DNA of 64,000 bases from an uncultured Odoribacter sp. (lineage in GTDB: Bacteria > Bacteroidota > Bacteroidia > Bacteroidales > Marinifilaceae). The position numbers and the translations under genes are program-made. The DNA is taken from contig UQJP01000017.1 in the NCBI GenBank assembly GCA_900541415.1, positions 27,915 to 91,914 on the forward strand. The letters run 5' to 3'. Below the pieces are notes generated by a model, which made no database searches, was not told the origin of the DNA, and worked only from the letters and a program-made list of their open reading frames with translations. This document shows positions 41,713 to 51,187 of this stretch, in pieces (position 1 is the first letter of the stretch; the number at the start of each line of letters is the position of its first letter).

Positions 41713-44700
41713 ATGTTTCAATCCATCATCCGCTTTTCTATCCGCAAGAAGATGTTTGTAGTCCTTGCCACGCTTCTTGTGCTTGCAGGAGGCATCTACT
41801 CGATGCTGACCCTGCCTGTCGATGCCGTGCCTGACATCACCAACAATCAGGTACAAGTAGTCACCGTATCCCCCACACTCGCCCCGCAAGAGGTCGAGCA
41901 GCTCATCACGCAGCCTGTCGAGGTCAGCATGAGCAATATCATGAACGTGGAGGAGATACGTTCCGTATCTCGCTTCGGGCTGTCGGTAGTGACCGTGGTG
42001 TTCAAGGAAAGCGTACCCACGCTTGATGCCCGACAACTGGTCAATGAACAGATACAGACCGTGGCGGGTGAGATTCCCGACGGGCTGGGTACACCGGAAC
42101 TGATGCCCATCTCCACCGGACTGGGAGAGATATACCAGTATATACTGAAGGTTGAGCCGGGTTATGAAGAACGTTACGATGCGATGGAGCTTCGCACCAT
42201 TCAGGACTGGATTGTGAAACGCCAGCTTTCGGGCATTCCCGGCATCGTGGAGATAAACAGTTTCGGAGGCTATCTGAAACAGTATGAGGTCGCTTTGGAC
42301 AACGACGCGCTTTTCGCACTGAACATCACCATCGGCGAGGTGTACGAGGCATTGAGCCGGAACAACCAGAATACGGGCGGCAGCTATATCGAGAAACGCA
42401 ACCGTGCCTATTACATCCGTTCCGAAGGAATGATTGCCGGCATGGAGGACATAGAGCGGATTGTGGTCGCCAACCGTAACGGGATGCCCGTCCATGTCAG
42501 CGACATCGGCACGGTCAAGCTCGGATCGCCCAAACGCTTCGGAGCCATGACAAAGGACGGTGAAGGCGAATGCGTAGGCGGCATCGCCATGATGCTGAAG
42601 GGCGCAAATGCCAATGCCGTGACGGGAGAACTGGAGAAACGTGTGGAGAAGGTGCAGAAGATGCTGCCTGAGGGAGTGAGCATCGAGCCTTACCTGAACC
42701 GCGCGGAACTGGTCAGCCGCAACATATCCACCGTGATACGCAACCTGATAGAGGGTGCGGTCATTGTGTTTCTGGTCCTGATGTTCTTTTTAGGGGATGT
42801 GCGGGCAGGTTTGATTACCGCCTCCGTCATTCCGCTGTCCATGCTTTTCGGTTTTATCCTGATGCGTATTTTCGGCGTTTCCGCCAACCTGATGAGTCTG
42901 GGTGCCATTGACTTCGGCATTGTGGTGGATGGCTCGATTGTCATTCTGGAAGGTATCATGGCCCATATATACAGCAAGCGTCTGGCAGGGCGCACACTCT
43001 CTCCGGCAGAAATGAACGGGGAAGTGGAAGCCGGTGCGGGAAAGGTAGTGCGCAGCGCGACTTTTGCCGTGCTGATTATCCTGCTCGTATTCTGTCCTAT
43101 CCTTGCGCTGACAGGCATCGAGGGCAAATACTTCACCCCGATGGCAAAGACGCTGGTGTTCTGCATCATCGGCGCCCTCTTCCTCTCGCTGACCTACGTT
43201 CCGATGATGGCTTCCATCTTCCTGAAACGTACCGTGTCCTTGAAACCCTCCCTTGCAGACCGGTTTTTCAGTTGGCTTGGCAAGTATTACCATCGTGCGC
43301 TCGGTTTCTGCATCCGCCACACATGGAAGACGCTGGGCGTGTCATTCGCCATGCTTGCAGGCTCGTTGCTGCTGTTTAGCAAATTAGGAGCCGAGTTTAT
43401 CCCTACGCTCGACGAGGGCGACTTCGCCATGCAGATGACCCTTCCGGCAGGAAGCTCGCTCAGCCGAAGCATCGCGGTGTCGCTTGAAGCCGAGAAGGTG
43501 CTGAAAGAGAAATTCCCGGAGATAAAGCACGTCGTGGCGAAGATCGGTACGGCAGAAGTACCCACCGACCCTATGGCGGTGGAGGATGCCGATGTGATGA
43601 TTGTGATGAAGCCTTTTGACGAATGGACTTCGGCACGCAGCCGCGAGGAGATGGTGGAAAAGATGAAAAGCGCGTTGGAACAGGTGCAGGGAGCGGAGTT
43701 CAATTTCAGCCAACCCATCCAGCTGCGTTTCAACGAACTGATGTCCGGCTCGAAAGCCGATATAGCCATCAAGCTCTATGGCGAAGACATGACGGAACTT
43801 TATGACAGGGCAAAGGAAGCCGCCTCCTATATAGAAAAGGTGAACGGCGTGGGCGACGTGATTGTGGAGCAGGCAATGGGGCTTCCGCAGTTGCTCATCC
43901 AATACGACCGCACGGCAATCGCCCGCTACGGGCTCAACATCGAGGAACTGAATACGATCATTCGCACCGCATACGCCGGAGAAACGGCTGGTGTGGTGTT
44001 TGAGAATGAACGGCGTTTCGACCTTGTGCTGCGCCTTGACCGCGACTTGGTGACCGATGTGGATCTGGACCGCCTGTTTGTCCGCACCGCCGACGGAGCC
44101 AACATCCCTCTGAGCGAGGTGGCAAGCACGAAGATAGAGAACGGTCCCCTGCAAATCAACCGTGACGCAACGAAACGCCGTATTGTGGTGGGCGTGAACG
44201 TGCGTGGCGGCGACACGCAGCAGGTGGTAGCCGACATCCGGCAACAGCTTGACCGGAATATCCGGCTGAAGCCCGGCTATTACTTTGAATACGGCGGCTC
44301 ATTCGAGAACCTCCAGAATGCCATCCGCACGCTTACCATCGTGATACCGATAGCCCTGACCCTCATATTGCTGCTCCTGTTCTTCGCATTCAAGAGCCTG
44401 ACCTACACCCTTGTGGTATTCTCCACTGTGCCGCTGTCGCTTATCGGGGGCATTGTAGCCCTTTGGCTGCGCGGACTTCCTTTCAGCATCTCGGCAGGCG
44501 TGGGCTTTATCGCCCTGTTCGGAGTGGCGGTGCTGAACGGCATCCTGATGATCAACCATTTCAACGATTTGAAAAAACAATCGAAATATACCATGTGTAC
44601 CTATCGAACTGTCATGCGTGGAGCAACACACCTGATCCGTCCGGTACTGCTGACTGGATTGGTGGCTTCATTCGGCTTTGTACCGATGGCTATCGCCACA

Positions 44701-46047
44701 TCTGCCGGGGCCGAGGTGCAACGCCCGTTGGCAACCGTGGTCATCGGTGGACTGCTGGTTTCCACCGTGCTCACGTTGCTCGTTATCCCTGTGCTTTACC
44801 ATCTTGTAGGTGTGTTCAGGTTGAGAAGTGACCGTCGCCGCCGTGCCAAGTCCCTGCGGCTCGTATCAATCCTGCTTCTTGCCGGCATATCCCTTCCGGG
44901 TATGGCACAGACCGTAAACACGCCCCGACGGGTAAGCCTTGACGAAGCGGTTGAAATCGCATTGAAGAACCACCCGCGAATGCAGGTTGCCACAACGGAC
45001 ATCGAACGGAACCGCGCAGCCAAAGGCGAAGTGTGGGACGGCGGCAACACTTCCGTCAGCTACGCTTGGGGGCAGTTGAATGGTGAGTACCGCAAGGACT
45101 ATGAGATTTCCGTCGAGCAGTCGCTCGGTTCGCCCGTTACGCCGTTTTACAAGAACGCATTGGTCAATGCCCGCGTATCGACAGCCCGGCATTACCGCGA
45201 CATGGTTCAGAAGGAGATTACCGCAGAAGTGAAACGGGCATGGGCGGGCTACCAGTATGCCTACAGCCTGTATTCCCTCTACCGGGAGCAGGAGGACTTG
45301 GCGGCACGTCTGAAACAGACCGGAGATCTGCGTTATGAACAGGGCGACATCAACCTTGTGGAGCGCAACATGATCGCAACGCTCGCCTCCGAACTGCACA
45401 CCCGATGGATTGAGGCACACCAAGAGCTGAGCCTTGCGGAAAAACGGTTTGCATGGAGCCTTTATGCCGGAGAAGCTGTGGTTCCGCAAGACACCCTGCA
45501 AGTCCGTTTTCAGGACTTGCCCGGTCATAATGAACTGTCAACGGCTCACTTGGAATATTTTGCAGGGCAGGTGACGGAGAAACAGAAAGCCTACCGGCTG
45601 GAAAACAGCCGCTTTTTCCCTGAATTTTTCGTTGGATACAACTGCCAGAAAATCGCTCCGTCCAAAGGACTCAACAGCTTTATGGTCGGAATATCCGTTC
45701 CCATCATCTTCGCCCCTCAGCGCAGCCGCAGCCGTCAGGCGAAACTGGAGTGGCGGATGGCCGAATGGGAAGCGGAAAGAAACCGCACGGAACTGGATAA
45801 CAAGGTTGCGGAACTGCGCGGACGGTTGGCACAACAGCAGGAACGGCTTGATTATTATACCGGAGCCGCATTGCAGGAAGCCGATGCCTTGCAGAGAAGC
45901 GCATTGATGCAGTTCTCGGAAGGAGATACCGACATCGTGGAATTGGTGCAGAGCATCCAAAGTGCCCGGAGCATCCGCGAAAGCTATATGCAGACACTTT
46001 ACCTCTACAATGTTTCAGTACTTGAGGTGGAGTTATATACAGAATAA
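41713..46047 (+). CDS. CusA/CzcA-type RND efflux pump fused to a TolC-like outer membrane domain
   Basis: This 1444-residue fusion protein has two parts. Residues 1-1040 are a heavy-metal-efflux RND permease: twelve membrane helices, helix-4 motif DFGIVVDGSIVILE and the HME signature GTAEVPTDPMAVEDADVMI. After a basic linker (RSDRRRRAKS) a second signal-like segment (LVSILLLAGISLPGMAQ, possible cleavage near residue 1065) leads into a TolC/OEP domain (about 1066-1444, opening RRVSLDEAVEIALKNHPRMQV). Such fusions occur in Bacteroidetes. It would expel metal ions or drugs across both membranes with the adaptor encoded 29 bp downstream. The DGSIV motif is nearer Czc-type divalent pumps. Confidence 0.93.
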   Translation: MFQSIIRFSIRKKMFVVLATLLVLAGGIYSMLTLPVDAVPDITNNQVQVVTVSPTLAPQEVEQLITQPVEVSMSNIMNVEEIRSVSRFGLSVVTVVFKESVPTLDARQLVNEQIQTVAGEIPDGLGTPELMPISTGLGEIYQYILKVEPGYEERYDAMELRTIQDWIVKRQLSGIPGIVEINSFGGYLKQYEVALDNDALFALNITIGEVYEALSRNNQNTGGSYIEKRNRAYYIRSEGMIAGMEDIERIVVANRNGMPVHVSDIGTVKLGSPKRFGAMTKDGEGECVGGIAMMLKGANANAVTGELEKRVEKVQKMLPEGVSIEPYLNRAELVSRNISTVIRNLIEGAVIVFLVLMFFLGDVRAGLITASVIPLSMLFGFILMRIFGVSANLMSLGAIDFGIVVDGSIVILEGIMAHIYSKRLAGRTLSPAEMNGEVEAGAGKVVRSATFAVLIILLVFCPILALTGIEGKYFTPMAKTLVFCIIGALFLSLTYVPMMASIFLKRTVSLKPSLADRFFSWLGKYYHRALGFCIRHTWKTLGVSFAMLAGSLLLFSKLGAEFIPTLDEGDFAMQMTLPAGSSLSRSIAVSLEAEKVLKEKFPEIKHVVAKIGTAEVPTDPMAVEDADVMIVMKPFDEWTSARSREEMVEKMKSALEQVQGAEFNFSQPIQLRFNELMSGSKADIAIKLYGEDMTELYDRAKEAASYIEKVNGVGDVIVEQAMGLPQLLIQYDRTAIARYGLNIEELNTIIRTAYAGETAGVVFENERRFDLVLRLDRDLVTDVDLDRLFVRTADGANIPLSEVASTKIENGPLQINRDATKRRIVVGVNVRGGDTQQVVADIRQQLDRNIRLKPGYYFEYGGSFENLQNAIRTLTIVIPIALTLILLLLFFAFKSLTYTLVVFSTVPLSLIGGIVALWLRGLPFSISAGVGFIALFGVAVLNGILMINHFNDLKKQSKYTMCTYRTVMRGATHLIRPVLLTGLVASFGFVPMAIATSAGAEVQRPLATVVIGGLLVSTVLTLLVIPVLYHLVGVFRLRSDRRRRAKSLRLVSILLLAGISLPGMAQTVNTPRRVSLDEAVEIALKNHPRMQVATTDIERNRAAKGEVWDGGNTSVSYAWGQLNGEYRKDYEISVEQSLGSPVTPFYKNALVNARVSTARHYRDMVQKEITAEVKRAWAGYQYAYSLYSLYREQEDLAARLKQTGDLRYEQGDINLVERNMIATLASELHTRWIEAHQELSLAEKRFAWSLYAGEAVVPQDTLQVRFQDLPGHNELSTAHLEYFAGQVTEKQKAYRLENSRFFPEFFVGYNCQKIAPSKGLNSFMVGISVPIIFAPQRSRSRQAKLEWRMAEWEAERNRTELDNKVAELRGRLAQQQERLDYYTGAALQEADALQRSALMQFSEGDTDIVELVQSIQSARSIRESYMQTLYLYNVSVLEVELYTE

Positions 46048-46076
46048 GAACAAATGGAATATAAATAAAAAATCCG

Positions 46077-46973
46077 ATGAAAAGAATAATCGTTTTATTT
46101 GCTGCGGTATCCATGCTCGCATCATGCAGTGACAAGTCTGCGGACCAGACCGAAACCCAGAGTGTTTTGGCAGATAATAAGGAGATAAAATCCTCCGCAC
46201 CTTCCAATCTCCCTATGGACTCGACATCTCACAATAATGGTACGGAGCTGATACCTCTTTCCCTGAGCGGTGTCATTACCGCCGCCCCCGACCGTCATGC
46301 CAGCGTGACGGTGCTTATGGGAGGCACAATAGCCGGCATCAATGTACGTCCGGGGCAATATGTGAACAAAGGACACATAATCGCCACGCTGGACAATCCC
46401 GAATTTGTGGAACTGCAACAGACTTACCTCGAAACTTCGGCACAGACCGAATTTCTCGAAGCCGAGTACCTCCGTCAGCAGACCCTTGCGAAAAGCGAGG
46501 TTGCCTCGCAAAAGAAACTCCAGCAGAGCAAGGCGGAATATCTTTCGATGAAGAGCCGCATGGACGCTTCCGCCACCCGGCTGCGGCAACTTGGAGTATC
46601 CCCCGCCGCAATACTCTCGCATGGCATACGCCCTTCGCTCACCGTGGCAGCACCCATCAGCGGATATGTGGCTGACATGGATGCGAATATCGGCAGGTAT
46701 CTCTCAACGGGAGACCGCATCTGCGAGGTGATAGACCGTAACGAAACCATGCTTATGCTCACTGCCTACGAGAAAGACCTGAATGCCATAGAGGAAAAAC
46801 AGCATTGGACATTTACCGCCAACGGATTGCCCGGCAAGACCTTCGAGGCGGTTGTAAGCCACATTGACCGGGCGGTCGATAAAGACACACGCTCGGTAAA
46901 AGTCTATGCACGGGTAACGTGCGGCAGTGAACAGTTCCGAACGGGGATGTATGTGAGGGCAACAATGCAATAA
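46077..46973 (+). CDS. RND efflux periplasmic adaptor lipoprotein
   Basis: This 298-residue membrane fusion protein has lipobox MKRIIVLFAAVSMLASC (Cys17). It shows a lipoyl half (GGTIAGINVRPGQYVNKGHIIATLDN), a short alpha hairpin (about residues 105-165), the second half (TVAAPISGYVADMDANIGRYLSTGD) and a beta-barrel (GKTFEAVVSHIDRAVDKDTRSVKVYARV). It links the RND domain to the outer-membrane channel. It is short for the family, and no metal-binding Met/His-rich N-terminal segment of CusB type is seen. Confidence 0.9.
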   Translation: MKRIIVLFAAVSMLASCSDKSADQTETQSVLADNKEIKSSAPSNLPMDSTSHNNGTELIPLSLSGVITAAPDRHASVTVLMGGTIAGINVRPGQYVNKGHIIATLDNPEFVELQQTYLETSAQTEFLEAEYLRQQTLAKSEVASQKKLQQSKAEYLSMKSRMDASATRLRQLGVSPAAILSHGIRPSLTVAAPISGYVADMDANIGRYLSTGDRICEVIDRNETMLMLTAYEKDLNAIEEKQHWTFTANGLPGKTFEAVVSHIDRAVDKDTRSVKVYARVTCGSEQFRTGMYVRATMQ

Positions 46974-46981
46974 ATATGTAA

Positions 46982-48175
46982 ATGAGGAAATCAATCTTTG
47001 CCGGTATTCACCGCAATGTGGTGGCTACCGGCTTTACCAGTTTTTTTACGGACATCTCCACCAAGATGGTGTATAGCGTGATGCCCCTTTTCTTGATATC
47101 CATTGGTGCATCGAAGACCACCATTTCGCTAATTGAGGGTATTGCCGAAAGTACCGCCTCCCTGCTCAAAGCCGCTTCGGGTTATTGGAGCGACAAAATA
47201 GGGCGTAACAAACCCTTTATGATTTTGGGCTATGGCATGACAGCGTTGGTCACTCCGCTCTATTCATTTGTTACTGCTCCTTTTCAAGTGCTGATAGCCC
47301 GCTTCGCCGAACGTGTCGGCAAGGGATTCCGGGCTGCTCCACGCGATAGCCTCATTGCAGCCTCTATCGACAAAAAGGAAGTGGGCAAGAACTTCGGTTT
47401 TCAAAAAGCGATGGACAACAGTGGAGCAATCATTGGTCCGCTACTGGCAAGCCTGATGCTCTACCTTATGGCTGACGATTATCACAGTCTGTTTCTTTGG
47501 GCTACCATTCCTGCCGTGTTGGGTGTATTGGCAGTAATCATCGGTGTGAAAGAAGCGGGAGGCGTTGATAAGAAAGCCCGGAAGATGGTGTCATTACGCC
47601 AGCTTCCGCGTCGCTACTACCTCTTTCTTCTCGTGGTCTTCATCTTCTCTTTGGGCAATTCATCGGACGCCTTGCTCATCATCAAAACCTCTGAAACGGG
47701 GGTCAACAAGGCGTGGATTCCAATTATCTATATGATATTTAATGTGGTGAGCGTTATTTTTGCTGTACCTTTCGGTAAGTTATCCGACCGTATCGGTCGG
47801 GAACGGCTCATCGTGGCAGGTTTTGCTGTCTATGCCTTGACCTATTTCCTATTCGGATCTTTCAGTAGTTTGGGGACACTCATCCCCCTCTTTATCCTCT
47901 ATGGCATCTATAGTGCCTTGACGGATGTAAGCCAAAAGTCATTTATCTCTGATATAACAACTAAGGAAATGAAAGGTACAGGCTATGGACTATATCATGC
48001 CGTACTGGGACTCACCCTGCTTCCCGCCAGCTTTTTAGGTGGGTGGATGTACGACCATTTAGGTAACCGGCTACCGTTTTATTTCGGAGCGACAATGTCA
48101 TTGATAGCCTGCATACTGATGGGATTGTTGTTCTGTAAAGGCGAACAGGGTGGGTCGAAAAAAACGTTGGGGTAA
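46982..48175 (+). CDS. major facilitator superfamily transporter
   Basis: This 397-residue, twelve-helix MFS protein opens with ATGFTSFFTDISTKMVYSVMPLFLISIG. Its loop 2-3 motif is GYWSDKIGRNKPFM (GxxxDRxGR-like), repeated in the second half as GKLSDRIGRERL. It is a proton-linked exporter of unknown substrate; proteins with the FTDIS(T/S)xM start are often found in metal or drug resistance islands. It lies 8 bp after the adaptor gene, so it is co-transcribed with the RND pump. Confidence 0.88.
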   Translation: MRKSIFAGIHRNVVATGFTSFFTDISTKMVYSVMPLFLISIGASKTTISLIEGIAESTASLLKAASGYWSDKIGRNKPFMILGYGMTALVTPLYSFVTAPFQVLIARFAERVGKGFRAAPRDSLIAASIDKKEVGKNFGFQKAMDNSGAIIGPLLASLMLYLMADDYHSLFLWATIPAVLGVLAVIIGVKEAGGVDKKARKMVSLRQLPRRYYLFLLVVFIFSLGNSSDALLIIKTSETGVNKAWIPIIYMIFNVVSVIFAVPFGKLSDRIGRERLIVAGFAVYALTYFLFGSFSSLGTLIPLFILYGIYSALTDVSQKSFISDITTKEMKGTGYGLYHAVLGLTLLPASFLGGWMYDHLGNRLPFYFGATMSLIACILMGLLFCKGEQGGSKKTLG

Positions 48176-48214
48176 CCGTGTTTGTGAAATACATAAAAAA
48201 ACGCAGCTTTTATA

Positions 48215-48230
48215 TATTGACTAATCAATA
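48215..48230. promoter_or_regulatory. palindromic operator of the MarR gene
   Basis: TATTGACTAATCAATA has perfect TATTGA/TCAATA arms around CTAA. It covers the -33 region of the promoter whose -7 box TACCTTTGC is at 48237-48245, the position expected for autorepression by the MarR protein. Confidence 0.6.
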
Positions 48231-48261
48231 TTTTATTACCTTTGCAAAAAAATTAAATATT

Positions 48262-48684
48262 ATGGACGAATTCTATTCTTTGGGCTTTCTGATGGGTCGT
48301 GCATCCATCGCCCTCGCAAAAAGCGCGAATGCCGCCCTTGCAGAGGCAGGCATCGACCTGCCGCATTCACAGTTTATCGTGCTGAGATGTGTGTATTACA
48401 AAGACGGGCTCAGCCAGTTGGAGATAGCCAACACGATTTTCAAGGATGCGGCGGCTGTCAAACGGACGGTTGACAATCTGGAGGAAAAAGGGTTGGTGGT
48501 GCGTTCGCAGATTCGTCCGCTGAAGAATGCCGTTCACATTACCGAAAAAGGGAAAACGCTGATGCCCCGGGTGATCGAAGTAGCGAATGGCGTGATAGAC
48601 AAAGCTCTGAGCGGAATGGCTCCCCAAGGCCGCCGCGACTTTCTATTGGCTTTGGATGAAATCTATAAAAACCTGAACAAATAG
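48262..48684 (+). CDS. MarR-family transcriptional regulator
   Basis: This 140-residue winged-helix dimer starts at MDEFYSLGFLMGRASIAL (48262), after a -7 box at 48237-48245; a longer frame to 48178 would include the promoter. The DNA-binding segment is LSQLEIANTIFKDAAAVKRTVDNLEEKGLVVRSQ with the wing PLKNAVHITEKGK. It heads a run of genes (two membrane proteins, UppS, DUF169) on the same strand and probably represses them from the palindrome at 48215. Confidence 0.9.
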   Translation: MDEFYSLGFLMGRASIALAKSANAALAEAGIDLPHSQFIVLRCVYYKDGLSQLEIANTIFKDAAAVKRTVDNLEEKGLVVRSQIRPLKNAVHITEKGKTLMPRVIEVANGVIDKALSGMAPQGRRDFLLALDEIYKNLNK

Positions 48685-48688
48685 CACC

Positions 48689-49225
48689 ATGAAAAAGATG
48701 TTATCTCCGAAAGGAATGAAAACGGTCAAGATGTTTCATATCCTGTTTGCATCGTGGTGGATTGGTGCGTTGGTGGCTATGTGGTTTCTGTCGTTCTGGC
48801 CGGCAAAAACCGGAGATGAGCTTTACACTTTGCTCAGTGCCATACTATTGGTGGATGATTTCGTACTCGTTCCCGGTGCAACCGTAGTGTTCATAACCGC
48901 TATCATCTATGGGGTCAAGACCAATTTCGGTTTTTTCAAACAGCGTTGGCTGACAGCAAAGTGGGTGATAGCCCTTGCCGTTGCAATCATAGGTACGTTC
49001 TACTACCATCCTATGACCGTAGAGGCGATCGATATTGTGGACAAGGGCCGTGATGCGGCGATGAACGATCCGCACGTGCTGTTTACAATCCGACAGACCA
49101 AACTCTATTCCTTGCAGTTTGCAGCCTTGCTCGCCATCGTAATCATTTCCGTATTCAAGCCGTGGAAGAAAACGGTGAATAAATCCGCTGTCAATGGTTC
49201 GAATAAAAATATCTCCAATCAATAA
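48689..49225 (+). CDS. small multi-helix membrane protein (DUF2269-like), copy 1
   Basis: This 178-residue inner-membrane protein has four hydrophobic segments (about residues 17-34, 45-70, 88-105 and 137-153). The opening KTVKMFHILFASWWIGALVAMWFL and the ending IISVFKPWKK are shared with the next gene, so the two are paralogues and may form a heterodimer. It resembles DUF2269-type proteins; function unknown. It begins 4 bp after the MarR gene. Confidence 0.75.
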   Translation: MKKMLSPKGMKTVKMFHILFASWWIGALVAMWFLSFWPAKTGDELYTLLSAILLVDDFVLVPGATVVFITAIIYGVKTNFGFFKQRWLTAKWVIALAVAIIGTFYYHPMTVEAIDIVDKGRDAAMNDPHVLFTIRQTKLYSLQFAALLAIVIISVFKPWKKTVNKSAVNGSNKNISNQ

Positions 49226-49238
49226 ACAACAATATGAA

Positions 49239-49748
49239 ATGAAAACACTTAATCCCAACGGACTTAAAGTCCTGAAAATCTTCCACCTGCTTTTTGCCTC
49301 CATGTGGCTTGGGGGTGCAATCGCAATGGCACTGCTTCTGTGTGTTGTCACGCCCCGGGGCAACAACGAAATGTACATTTTCGGCACCTCGCTCAAAACC
49401 ATTGATGACCTGGTGATCATTACCGGAGCCACCGGTTGTCTGCTGACAGGCATCGTGTACGGAATATGGAGCAAGTTCGGATTTTTCCGGCTGCGCTGGA
49501 TTACGGCCAAATGGATACTACTCCTGCTGATGACCATCTCCGGTACTTTTATCATGGGACCGCTTGTCAATGACAATGTGTTGCCATATACCGAAATTGC
49601 CCGTTATTCAGACATCAGCGACCGGTTCTTTGCAAATGAACAGGCTAATTTCTGGTGGGGTGCGGCGCAGGTGGTGATGCTTCTGATTACTGTAATCATC
49701 TCCGTATTCAAGCCGTGGAAGAAAAGGATTGTAAATACAAAAGAATGA
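49239..49748 (+). CDS. small multi-helix membrane protein (DUF2269-like), copy 2
   Basis: This 169-residue protein starts at MKTLNPNGLKVLKIFHLLFASMWLGGAIAM (49239). It has four membrane segments and ends with VIISVFKPWKKRIVNTKE, matching the preceding gene in layout and end motif. Its stop overlaps the ATG of uppS in ATGA (49745-49748). Two tandem paralogues coupled to a lipid-carrier synthase suggest an envelope role (inference). Confidence 0.75.
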   Translation: MKTLNPNGLKVLKIFHLLFASMWLGGAIAMALLLCVVTPRGNNEMYIFGTSLKTIDDLVIITGATGCLLTGIVYGIWSKFGFFRLRWITAKWILLLLMTISGTFIMGPLVNDNVLPYTEIARYSDISDRFFANEQANFWWGAAQVVMLLITVIISVFKPWKKRIVNTKE

Positions 49749-50452
49749 ATGGGCAGAGAAAATTACCGGAGCACATCGCCATCATCCTGGATGGGAACGG
49801 CAGGTGGGCTGCGAAACAGGGGCAGAAGCGAAGTTTCGGTCACTGCGCGGGAGCCAAAGTCGTTTTCCGGATCGCAGAAGCGGCAGCGCGGCTGCATATA
49901 CCCTATTTGACGGTCTATGCTTTGTCCATTGAAAATTGGAAGCGCCCCAAAGAAGAAATCGATTACCTGATGGAGCTGTTCAGGAATTCCATTGATGAAC
50001 AAACCATATTCCGCAACCGGATACGATTTCATGTTCTCGGGAAAACGGACACGCTTCCTTCCGATTTGGCAAAATACCTTTCCGAATTGGAAAAACGAAC
50101 GGCGGAAGCTACAGGGATGGTCTTTACGATCTGTATCAGCTATTCTTCGAAGTGGGAGATTACCGAAGCGGTAAAAGCATTATACAGGCATGTGACCGCT
50201 GCCGAATTGAGCATAGACGCCATATCGGATAAAGATATAGCCGATTTCATGCCGTCGCGTCTTCTTCCCGATCCTGATTTAATCATCCGTTCAGGAGGTG
50301 AAAAGAGACTCAGCAACTTCATGCTCTGGCAGGCATCCTATTCCGAGCTCTATTTTACCGAAACGCTTTGGCCGGATTTTACTCCGGAAGACTTGAATAA
50401 AGCCGTCCGTTTCTATCAAAGCCGTGACAGACGGTACGGAAATATCAAATAA
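49745..50452 (+). CDS. uppS: isoprenyl transferase (undecaprenyl diphosphate synthase), accessory copy
   Basis: This 235-residue cis-prenyltransferase has the catalytic motif HIAIILDGNGRWA, then SIENWKRPKEEIDYLM and DLIIRSGGEKRLSNFMLWQASYSELYFTETLWPDF. Two usually conserved positions differ: FNYGGR is SYSSKW here and the RTGGE motif is RSGGE. It makes the C55 lipid carrier used for peptidoglycan and O-antigen. Bacteria have a housekeeping copy, so this one on a mobile element is probably an extra allele. It starts at 49745 in an ATGA overlap; the frame extends upstream without a better start. Confidence 0.92.
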   Translation: MNGQRKLPEHIAIILDGNGRWAAKQGQKRSFGHCAGAKVVFRIAEAAARLHIPYLTVYALSIENWKRPKEEIDYLMELFRNSIDEQTIFRNRIRFHVLGKTDTLPSDLAKYLSELEKRTAEATGMVFTICISYSSKWEITEAVKALYRHVTAAELSIDAISDKDIADFMPSRLLPDPDLIIRSGGEKRLSNFMLWQASYSELYFTETLWPDFTPEDLNKAVRFYQSRDRRYGNIK

Positions 50453-50462
50453 ATGTGATCAA

Positions 50463-51173
50463 ATGAGCATACACGAGTTCATCGACAATTATCGGGAGGC
50501 ATTCGGCTCCCATGCGCCTCTGCCCGTCGTGTTTGAATACAGCGACACGCCGATGGCTGAAATCGAAAAGATAAGCGGCTGTTTCTTCAAGGCGTTCGAC
50601 CGTGTACGGCAAGGCGAGCCTGTCAGTCTGAACGCGGACACAATAGGCTGCGGCGGCGGAAAATTCCACACGGGATTCTCACCGATGCCCGAACATATAC
50701 CGCGTTTTGTGTCACTCACGGAAAGGTACAAGGATACCCCGGAACAGGTACTGGATTTCGTACATAGAGAGGATATACGGCTCACCGACAAGCTGTATCT
50801 CAACTTCAGCCGCATCGACAAGGTGGAAAGTATCGACACGATGGAAGGCCTGCTCTTTTTCGCCACACCCGATATGCTGTCGGGTCTGGCGACATGGGCT
50901 TTCTTCGACAACAATGCCGATGATGCCGTCTCCGCTGTTTTCAGTTCGGGATGCGGTTCGGTCGTGACGTTTGCCGTGCGCGAGAACCGTATTCACGGTC
51001 ATCGTTGTTTCATAGGACTGCTCGACCCGTCGGTACGACCGCATATCGGCGAGAACGAACTGAGTTTCGTCATACCCCGTTGCCGTTTCGAGCAGATGCA
51101 GCATACCATGCGCCGTTGCTGCCTGTTCGATACTCCGGCATGGCAGAAAGTAAAGGAAAGAATCAATGCCTGA
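50463..51173 (+). CDS. DUF169 family protein
   Basis: This 236-residue protein starts at MSIHEFIDNYREAFG (50463), just after uppS. It shows the DUF169 features CFFKAFDRVRQGEPVSLNADTIGCGGGKFHTGF and LLFFATPDMLSGLATWAFF, with Cys residues (GCGGG, SSGCGSV) that may bind a cofactor or metal. The family (COG2043) has no established function and is common in anaerobes. It is the last gene of the MarR-led run. Confidence 0.85.
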   Translation: MSIHEFIDNYREAFGSHAPLPVVFEYSDTPMAEIEKISGCFFKAFDRVRQGEPVSLNADTIGCGGGKFHTGFSPMPEHIPRFVSLTERYKDTPEQVLDFVHREDIRLTDKLYLNFSRIDKVESIDTMEGLLFFATPDMLSGLATWAFFDNNADDAVSAVFSSGCGSVVTFAVRENRIHGHRCFIGLLDPSVRPHIGENELSFVIPRCRFEQMQHTMRRCCLFDTPAWQKVKERINA

Positions 51174-51187
51174 ACTAAATATAAAGC

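Noticed and set aside
41617..44244. Long minus-strand open frames (41617-42495 and 43384-44244)
   Set aside because: They mirror the codons of the RND pump, with H/R/Q-rich translations and no recognisable domains.
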